From JBHHYR01 sp046757585 (GTDB lineage Bacteria; Desulfobacterota; Binatia; HRBIN30), in assembly GCA_046757585.1 (NCBI GenBank), contig JBHHYR010000208.1, positions 1-6,953 on the forward strand: a stretch of DNA of 6,953 bases. The letters run 5' to 3'. The position numbers were made by a program, and so were the translations under genes. Shown in pieces: positions 1-4,372 of this stretch; the stretch's first letter is position 1, and every line of letters begins with the position of its first letter. Below the pieces are notes generated by a model, which worked only from the letters and a program-made list of their open reading frames with translations, ran no database searches and was not told where the DNA came from.

Positions 1-22
1 CGGAGATGCCTTGCGGTCTCCG
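1..22. repeat. Short inverted repeat at the window edge
   Basis: CGGAGA at 1-6 and its exact reverse complement TCTCCG at 17-22 can form a 6-bp stem with a 10-nt loop. The stem may extend beyond the window. It lies just past the larger hairpin that follows the ammonium transporter gene, so the two could form a tandem stem-loop at the 3' end of that transcript. No T-tract is visible on either strand, and no gene is visible in positions 1-87. Confidence 0.3.
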
Positions 23-27
23 CCTTG

Positions 28-66
28 CCAGCCGCCGCAGCTCGGGTGTGGAACCGCGGCGGCTGG
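28..66 (-). terminator. Strong stem-loop after amt, possible terminator
   Basis: CCAGCCGCCGC at 28-38 is the exact reverse complement of GCGGCGGCTGG at 56-66, giving an uninterrupted 11-bp, almost all-GC stem with a 17-nt loop. It begins about 20 bases past the stop codon of the ammonium transporter gene at 88-90, the expected place for the end of the porin-PII-Amt transcript. There is no run of T after the stem in either direction, so it does not fit the classical intrinsic terminator. It could still act as a U-tract-less terminator or as a 3'-end stabilising hairpin. Confidence 0.5.
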
Positions 67-87
67 AGGTGGTCGACAACGCCGTGG

Positions 88-1641
88 TCAAGCGTTCTGC
101 GTAGCGGCTCTCGGGGTGGCATAAGCCGGCACGCCTAGGCCGCTCCGGGGCCCACCCGGAAGCCCTGCATGAGTGCCAGCGACCGTCACGAGCTGGAAGT
201 CTGGATAGGCACTGTTTCCGTGCTCGCCAAGGTCCAGCCCAACGAATTCCTCTTCGGGCGTTACCCGCAGCCCCACGGTTGCACCGATGAGCTTGAAAAG
301 AACCAGTCCGCCAACGACGCAGAAGGCGAACACACTGACGACTCCAATGAGTTGCGCGAAGAAGAATCCGGTGCCACCGCCGTAGACCAGTCCCTTGTCG
401 GTGTGGAAGAGGCCGAGCAGCATGGTTCCGAGAGCGCCGCAGACGCCATGGACAGAGATGGCGCCAACGGGATCATCTATGCGGAGTCGGTCGAACATGA
501 GAACCGCAAGAACCACTACGATGCCGGGGAGGAGTCCGAAGAAGACGACCGCTACCCAAGGTCCGACGAAGGCACAGGCGCAGGTAATGGCGACCAACCC
601 AGCCAGCGCGCCGTTGAGCGTCATCGCCACGTCCGGCTTTCCAAGCACCACCCACGCTGTGGCCATCGCACCGATGGCCCCAGCCGCAGCTGCGAGTGTG
701 GTGGTGGTGGCAGTCAGAGAGATCGTGTCTACGTCGGCCCCCATGGTGCTGCCCGGGTTGAACCCGTACCAGCCGAACCACAAGATGAAGGTTCCGAGCG
801 CCGCCAGTGAAAGGCTGTGGCCAGGGATCGCAAGTGGCTTCCCCTCCTTGCTGTACTTGCCGATCCTCGGGCCGATGACAATGGCTCCTGCGAGGGCGAA
901 CCAACCGCCGACCGAGTGCACCACGGTAGAGCCGGCAAAGTCGAGCATGCCCGAGTTTGCGAGCCAGCCGCCACCCCATATCCAGTGGCCCACCACGGGG
1001 TAGAAGATCAGCGAGATGAGGAAGCTGTAGGTGATGTATCCGATGAACTTGGTTCGTTCGGCCATGGCGCCTGACACGATTGTGGCGGCGGTTGCGGCAA
1101 ACACGAGCTGGAACATCCAGGCGGTGAGTGTCGGTACGCTCGTCCAGTTCAGTGCATCATAGAGGTTTGCGGTGCCGGGGCTCACCATGAAGCCGGTGGT
1201 ACCGAAAAACGCGTTCCCGTTCCCGAACATGATCCCGAACCCCACCAGCCAAAAGGCGAGAGCTCCCATGCAGAAGTCCAGGAGGTTTTTCATCATGATG
1301 TTGCCCGTGTTTTTTGCCCGGGTGAGTCCTCCCTCAACCATCGCGAAGCCTGCTTGCATGAAAAACACGAGAAACGCCGTGAGGATCGTCCAGATCGTGT
1401 CGATCCAGAACTTCGCGTTCGGGACGGCATCCATCTGCTGCGTCTCAGCGTTGAACACCTTGCCGTCCAGAGCATAGGCGAGCGTGGGGATCAGCACGGC
1501 CACCGCCAGCGTGGAAAGAAAAGGTCCCCATCGCCATGTGCGCTGTGCGATCGCCGCGGGCACGGTTGCGCGACGTGCCGGCCGCACCCGCCCCGCTTCC
1601 GGGTTGTCCGTTGCTCTGACGTTCATGATCATCTGTCGCAT
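88..1641 (-). CDS. amt: Ammonium transporter (Amt/AmtB family)
   Basis: Inner-membrane ammonium channel of 517 residues. The family signature beginning with DFAG is at residues 234-259. The two pore histidines expected of the family are present, in VVHSVGGW (His242) and SVHGVCGA (His398). An early-helix VEGGLTRAKNTG motif starts at residue 102, and the cytosolic tail motif EEEFVGLDLGEHG, the region that communicates with PII, starts at about 463. A hydrophobic stretch around residues 41-57 ending in AYA looks like the signal peptide usual for Gram-negative Amt proteins. I chose the ATG at 1641 because GAGGAA stands 7 bases upstream; the longer frame, open back to 1728, would overlap the PII gene. 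E. coli AmtB is about 430 residues, so the excess lies in a long charged N-terminal region before the hydrophobic stretch and about 36 residues after the conserved tail. It is the last gene of a porin-PII-Amt operon. Confidence 0.96.
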   Translation of the reverse strand: MRQMIMNVRATDNPEAGRVRPARRATVPAAIAQRTWRWGPFLSTLAVAVLIPTLAYALDGKVFNAETQQMDAVPNAKFWIDTIWTILTAFLVFFMQAGFAMVEGGLTRAKNTGNIMMKNLLDFCMGALAFWLVGFGIMFGNGNAFFGTTGFMVSPGTANLYDALNWTSVPTLTAWMFQLVFAATAATIVSGAMAERTKFIGYITYSFLISLIFYPVVGHWIWGGGWLANSGMLDFAGSTVVHSVGGWFALAGAIVIGPRIGKYSKEGKPLAIPGHSLSLAALGTFILWFGWYGFNPGSTMGADVDTISLTATTTTLAAAAGAIGAMATAWVVLGKPDVAMTLNGALAGLVAITCACAFVGPWVAVVFFGLLPGIVVVLAVLMFDRLRIDDPVGAISVHGVCGALGTMLLGLFHTDKGLVYGGGTGFFFAQLIGVVSVFAFCVVGGLVLFKLIGATVGLRVTPEEEFVGLDLGEHGNSAYPDFQLVTVAGTHAGLPGGPRSGLGVPAYATPRAATQNA

Positions 1642-1648
1642 GGTCCGC

Positions 1649-1654
1649 TTCCTC
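1649..1654 (-). promoter_or_regulatory. Ribosome binding site of amt
   Basis: TTCCTC on the plus strand reads GAGGAA on the coding strand, 7 bases before the ATG at 1641. It lies in the 19-base gap between the PII stop codon and amt. It decides the amt start against the longer in-frame ORF opening at 1728, inside the PII gene. Confidence 0.75.
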
Positions 1655-1660
1655 GTTTGC

Positions 1661-1999
1661 CTAGAGTGCATCGTTGCCGTGCTCGCCCGTACGGATCCGG
1701 ATGATATCTTCCACCGGTGAGACGACAATCTTGCCGTCGCCGATGCGCCCCGTCCGCGCCGTCTTCTCGATCACCTCGGCACATGTTGCTGCCTGCTCGT
1801 CACTCACCAAGAGCTCAATCTCGATCTTGGGGAGGAAGTCCACCACGTACTCCGCACCACGATAGAGCTCGGTGTGGCCTTTCTGCCGCCCGAAGCCTTT
1901 CACCTCACTGACCGTCATTCCCTGGATGCCGTGGTGGGTGAGGGCCTCTTTGACTTCATCAAGCTTGAAGGGCTTGATGATGGCCTGGATCTTCTTCAT
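1661..1999 (-). CDS. glnK: PII nitrogen regulatory protein (GlnK/GlnB)
   Basis: Trimeric cytosolic signal protein of 112 residues, the standard PII length, which senses ATP/ADP and 2-oxoglutarate and controls partners through its T-loop. The T-loop carries YRGAEY at 46-51, with Tyr51, the residue uridylylated in proteobacterial homologues. The nucleotide-binding segment TGRIGDGKI covers 83-91 (Lys90 conserved), and Arg101 and Arg103 fall in the RIRTGE motif near the C-terminus. Position directly before amt argues for the GlnK role of plugging the Amt channel when nitrogen is plentiful. The sequence is closer to GlnB: it starts MKKIQAIIKPFKLDE and has Asp at position 54, where E. coli GlnK has Asn. 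The symbol therefore rests on context. The start is supported by GAGGAG 5 bases upstream. The gene lies 24 bases after the porin and 19 before amt. Confidence 0.97.
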   Translation of the reverse strand: MKKIQAIIKPFKLDEVKEALTHHGIQGMTVSEVKGFGRQKGHTELYRGAEYVVDFLPKIEIELLVSDEQAATCAEVIEKTARTGRIGDGKIVVSPVEDIIRIRTGEHGNDAL

Positions 2000-2004
2000 G
2001 CCTG

Positions 2005-2011
2005 CTCCTCT
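2005..2011 (-). promoter_or_regulatory. Ribosome binding site of the PII gene
   Basis: On the coding strand this reads AGAGGAG, ending 5 bases before the ATG at 1999. It lies inside the 24-base gap after the porin stop codon and supports co-transcription with independent translation start. Confidence 0.75.
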
Positions 2012-2023
2012 GCGGCCGGTCGG

Positions 2024-3346
2024 TCAGAAGGTGTAGACGAGCTCGGTCGCTATGGTGTCCTGCCCACGGACGAAGGTATCTTCGCGCGGAAAGAACCTCT
2101 TGTCGGACTCGTCGTGCCGATACTCGTTACGCCAGACGAGCTGATCTGTGATCCGGAAGGTGACGGTGGGGGTTATTTCCCAGAAGGTGGCGCCGGGGCC
2201 ATGGCCTGACTCCTGAAAACCGGTGCGGATGCCATCAGGGTCGTCGAAGAGTTCGGCGCGCAACGCCAACTCCAACCTGTCCGTCGGCGCCACCACCACG
2301 TAGCCGGCAACGCCCTGCCAGCTCTTGTTTCCCGGCGTGCTGGGATCTGCGACGACCGTGCCGTCTTTGAGCATGACGTTGCTCTCGTTCCCGTAATCGT
2401 ACTCGAGGATGACAGTGAGGGGATCGATTGGCTTGAGCGTGATCACCGTCGTCGTCAACAGCCGCTTCGACCGCCCATTGTCGTCCTGCTCCGGTCCGAA
2501 GGTGCCGGAAATGTAAACTGAGAACCGCGGGTCCGGTGCGATGTTGATGCCGCCATGCACGCTCTTGCCGTCATTGTTGTCGACCACGTTGTCCCAGCCG
2601 TTGACGATGCCCAGATCCAGGCTGACCATGTCATTGAACGCGTAACTGCCCATGAGCCCCGTGTGCGTGAAGGGAATCGCAAAACCGAAAAGAATCGAGT
2701 TGGTGATGTTGTAGTTGAGGTTGTCGTACGACTTGATGACCTCGAGGCCGGCCAGCGTGATGAACCTGCCCGCCTTGACCTGGATGCCATTTCCAATCGG
2801 GACCGTGTACGTGAGGTAGAACTGCCGAGCGTCGAAGAAATTGGTGCCGTTGCCAGTGCTGTTTCTGCTGAAAAACGTCGTATTATTGACCACGTCGGCC
2901 GTCTTTCCGAAGTCGATATCGGTGACGAAACCAATCCCGTGTTCCGACTGGCGCTCCAAGTGCAGATTCAGCAGGTTCAAGATGAAGCTGTTCTTTTCGT
3001 TCTCAAAGGAGCGCAGCGCCGGCTGATCCACAGTCCCGTCAGGCCGCTTGACGTCGGGCCGGTTGATATCGAAGAGGTAATCCACAGCGACCACGCCGTG
3101 GAAGGACAATCCGAGCTGGTCGGCAATGGACCGCTCCGAGGCCTTGACCTCGTGCTCGATCGCCTCGATCCGTTCCGCGACGCTGCGTTGCTCCGCCGAT
3201 TCCGCTTTCTCCGTTCGCTCCATCTTCTTTTCGAGTGCCCGCACGCGTTCTTCCAGGGACTTGTCCGCGGCTAGCGCCGCGTGCCCAAGCACGCCTGCTA
3301 CCAGCACAACCGCGATGATCCGTTCCAGTTGGTTTCTACCCCCCAT
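2024..3346 (-). CDS. Outer-membrane beta-barrel porin of the ammonium operon
   Basis: A 440-residue exported protein, probably a porin of the BBP2/OmpL-like type; the family name is from memory of sequence style and the barrel is inferred. Residues 1-27 form a signal peptide: basic start, hydrophobic core IIAVVLVAGVLG, and cleavage after AALA. Residues about 29-78 are rich in Glu, Lys and Arg with regularly spaced Leu/Ile/Val and look like a coiled coil (LEERVRALEKKMERTE). From about 80 to the end the sequence alternates polar and hydrophobic residues with many aromatics and Gly/Asn turns. It ends in TELVYTF, with a C-terminal Phe and aromatic Tyr two before it, the signature recognised by the BAM assembly machinery. 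I chose the ATG at 3346 because AAAGGAGG stands 6 bases upstream and a signal peptide follows at once; the longer frame from 3409 starts upstream of the predicted transcription start. As first gene of the operon, it may admit ammonium or small nitrogen compounds to the periplasm (inference). Confidence 0.88.
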   Translation of the reverse strand: MGGRNQLERIIAVVLVAGVLGHAALAADKSLEERVRALEKKMERTEKAESAEQRSVAERIEAIEHEVKASERSIADQLGLSFHGVVAVDYLFDINRPDVKRPDGTVDQPALRSFENEKNSFILNLLNLHLERQSEHGIGFVTDIDFGKTADVVNNTTFFSRNSTGNGTNFFDARQFYLTYTVPIGNGIQVKAGRFITLAGLEVIKSYDNLNYNITNSILFGFAIPFTHTGLMGSYAFNDMVSLDLGIVNGWDNVVDNNDGKSVHGGINIAPDPRFSVYISGTFGPEQDDNGRSKRLLTTTVITLKPIDPLTVILEYDYGNESNVMLKDGTVVADPSTPGNKSWQGVAGYVVVAPTDRLELALRAELFDDPDGIRTGFQESGHGPGATFWEITPTVTFRITDQLVWRNEYRHDESDKRFFPREDTFVRGQDTIATELVYTF

Positions 3347-3352
3347 CGGGTT

Positions 3353-3360
3353 CCTCCTTT
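3353..3360 (-). promoter_or_regulatory. Ribosome binding site of the porin gene
   Basis: The coding strand reads AAAGGAGG, a near-perfect complement of the 16S 3' end, 6 bases before the ATG at 3346. It is the strongest site in the window and settles the porin start at 3346. Confidence 0.85.
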
Positions 3361-3412
3361 TGTCACGGTGTCGGGGTACTCCGGGAGCACCCAGCGTTGT
3401 GAGCGGCACGGG

Positions 3413-3428
3413 TGCAACCGGGATGCCA
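3413..3428 (-). promoter_or_regulatory. Sigma-54 (-24/-12) promoter of the porin-PII-Amt operon
   Basis: The minus strand reads TGGCATCCCGGTTGCA. Aligned to the RpoN consensus TGGCACG-N4-TTGCA, it matches TGGCA and TTGCA exactly with the obligatory spacing between the GG and GC dinucleotides; only the two less conserved bases after TGGCA differ. Transcription should start about 12 bases beyond the GC, near 3402, giving a leader of about 56 bases to the porin ATG. Sigma-54 control together with NtrC is the established mode for glnK-amtB operons in proteobacteria, so site and gene content support each other. Confidence 0.8.
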
Positions 3429-3465
3429 GCCGCGGCTTGTGGATTTTTGATCGAGAAGGGGGCGT

Positions 3466-3483
3466 GAGCTCGACGGGTAGCTC
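3466..3483. repeat. Weak inverted repeat in the nitrogen operon's upstream region
   Basis: GAGCT at 3466-3470 and AGCTC at 3479-3483 form a dyad with an 8-base spacer, centred about 72 bases upstream of the predicted transcription start. The GAGC/GCTC core is shared with the perfect dyad at 3511-3527, so both could be sites for one regulator. A 5-bp repeat is easily found by chance in GC-rich DNA. Confidence 0.25.
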
Positions 3484-3510
3484 TGGACGGCTGCCCAGCG
3501 CCTAAGCGCT

Positions 3511-3527
3511 TGCTCGAAAAACGAGCA
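3511..3527. promoter_or_regulatory. Perfect 17-bp dyad, candidate enhancer site for the sigma-54 promoter
   Basis: TGCTCG (3511-3516), AAAAA, CGAGCA (3522-3527): a perfect inverted repeat with the same architecture (6-N5-6) as the NtrC site TGCACC-N5-GGTGCA, matching it at four of six bases per half-site (TGC.C). Its centre is about 117 bases upstream of the predicted sigma-54 start, within the usual enhancer distance. It also lies three bases after the stop codon of the preceding gene, so in RNA it could be a small hairpin at that gene's 3' end. No T-tract follows it in the minus direction, which makes a terminator less likely. Confidence 0.45.
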
Positions 3528-3530
3528 GGG

Positions 3531-3809
3531 TTACGCTTGCAGGAGACCGCGTTGCGCTAGGGCTCGGCGCAGGCGTGTTAGGGCCAGTTCTTCAACGCGG
3601 TCAAAGCGGGCGGCACTCCAGCTTTCGCTGGTTTCTTCCCTGAGCTGACGCAGGCGTTCGGCGGGGTCGTGCAGGTGAAAACGCAGCTCGAGCACGCGCC
3701 GCTCGGTGGCTGTGAGGGCATCAGCGAGGATCGTCCGCGCGGGGCTGTCCAAGTCCGGATCTGTGAAGCAACGGGACAGGAACGCTGTGACCGACGACAC
3801 AGGCTGCAT
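3531..3809 (-). CDS. Small protein resembling an isolated sigma-70 region 4
   Basis: A 92-residue cytosolic protein of unknown function with no signal peptide or membrane segment. Residues 28-84 align by eye with sigma-70 region 4. LTATERRVLELRFHLHD (32-48) mirrors the usual LpxrErxVLxLRFGLdd. RLRQLREE (52-59) sits where the first helix of the helix-turn-helix would be, and FDRVEELALTRLRRAL (69-84) matches the typical end RVRQIEAKALRKLR. The recognition helix is degenerate (SAARFDRVE instead of SRERVRQIE), and no region 2 is encoded beside it, so it cannot be a complete sigma factor. Possible roles are a DNA-binding regulator or an RNA-polymerase- or anti-sigma-binding protein (inference). 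It follows the MaoC gene by 22 bases with no clear Shine-Dalgarno sequence, suggesting coupling to that gene, and precedes the nitrogen operon promoter. Chance resemblance of a Glu/Arg/Leu-rich helical protein is possible. Confidence 0.65.
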   Translation of the reverse strand: MQPVSSVTAFLSRCFTDPDLDSPARTILADALTATERRVLELRFHLHDPAERLRQLREETSESWSAARFDRVEELALTRLRRALAQRGLLQA

Positions 3810-3831
3810 CGCGCCGCACCGTGGCGCAGGG

Positions 3832-4284
3832 CTACACCGGACGCTTCGGAATCAAGACGCGGCGGCGCAAAGACATCACCCGCTCGTTGTTCTGGTTCCA
3901 GGTGCGGGTCTCGACGTAGAGCACGCCGCGGTCCGGCTTCGACCTCGACTCCGTCTTTCCCAGGATCTCGCTCTCCGCGTAAACGGTGTCACCATGGAAG
4001 GTCGGGCCCAGATGCTTCACGGATTCGTATTCCAAGTTGGCGATGGCGTTCTGACTGATGTCGCGCACGCTCATACCCACCGTGATCGCGAACACCAGGA
4101 CGCCGTTGACCAGACACCGGCCATGTTGCGATTGACTCGCGAAATGTTCGTCGAAATGGAGCGGATTCGTGTTCATGGTCATGAGGGTGAACCACGTGTC
4201 ATCGAAGTCGCGGATGGTGCGTCCTGGCCAGTGTTTGATCACCTCGCCAACGGCAAAGTCCTCGAAAAAACGTCCGACGTCCAT
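3832..4284 (-). CDS. MaoC-family (R)-enoyl-CoA hydratase/dehydratase
   Basis: A 150-residue single hot-dog-fold protein expected to add or remove water on an acyl-CoA thioester in the cytosol. The hydratase-2 motif is clear at residues 34-48, with MNTNPLHFDEHFA. His43 is the expected catalytic histidine. Canonical (R)-hydratases have Asp-x-Asn-Pro-x-x-His; here Asn38 takes the Asp position. The same TMNT-type motif occurs, as I recall, in relatives annotated as mesaconyl-CoA or methylmalyl-CoA hydratases, so this is probably a subfamily trait rather than damage. Further support comes from VNGVLVFAITVGMSV (59-73), the FHGDTVYAESEI segment (97-108) and the ESRSKPDRG segment (112-120). The ATG at 4284 has GGAGG 7 bases upstream. 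No CoA-ligase or lyase partner gene is visible nearby, so the exact substrate cannot be named. The next gene starts 22 bases downstream. Confidence 0.92.
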   Translation of the reverse strand: MDVGRFFEDFAVGEVIKHWPGRTIRDFDDTWFTLMTMNTNPLHFDEHFASQSQHGRCLVNGVLVFAITVGMSVRDISQNAIANLEYESVKHLGPTFHGDTVYAESEILGKTESRSKPDRGVLYVETRTWNQNNERVMSLRRRVLIPKRPV

Positions 4285-4291
4285 AAGCTAT

Positions 4292-4296
4292 CCTCC
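4292..4296 (-). promoter_or_regulatory. Ribosome binding site of the MaoC gene
   Basis: GGAGG on the coding strand, 7 bases before the ATG at 4284. It confirms this start within the 86-base gap that separates the gene from the upstream membrane protein gene. Confidence 0.75.
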
Positions 4297-4355
4297 GTGT
4301 GCGCTCTTATCGGAGAGATGCTATCTGCTCAAGGGGCTCAGGAGACAGCACGCTA

Positions 4356-4372
4356 GACCGGTTTTGCCGGTC
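4356..4372 (-). terminator. Perfect hairpin overlapping the membrane protein's stop codon
   Basis: GACCGG (4356-4361) and CCGGTC (4367-4372) form a perfect 6-bp stem with a 5-base loop. It overlaps the stop codon of the membrane protein gene at 4371-4373. No T-tract follows in the minus direction, so it is at best a weak or U-tract-less terminator separating this gene from the MaoC gene 86 bases away. Confidence 0.35.

Noticed and set aside
169..810. Plus-strand open frame of 213 codons within amt
   Set aside because: It is antisense to a strongly conserved Amt coding region. Its product is charged, of low complexity and matches no known family; it is a shadow of GC-rich coding DNA.
1642..1728. 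Longer amt start at 1728
   Set aside because: It would overlap the PII gene by 68 bases and add a basic, non-conserved leader; the ATG at 1641 has a good ribosome binding site.
3347..3409. Longer porin start at 3409
   Set aside because: It lacks a Shine-Dalgarno sequence, lies upstream of the predicted sigma-54 transcription start, and would bury the signal peptide 21 residues inside the protein.
3406..3415. GCACGGGTGC palindrome as an NtrC half-site pair
   Set aside because: The half-sites are two bases apart instead of the seven in NtrC sites, and the palindrome overlaps the -12 element rather than an enhancer position.
4304..4332. TTGAGC-N17-TAAGAG as a sigma-70 promoter for the MaoC gene
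   Set aside because: Only four and three of six bases match the -35 and -10 consensus, and the predicted start would fall at the edge of the Shine-Dalgarno sequence.
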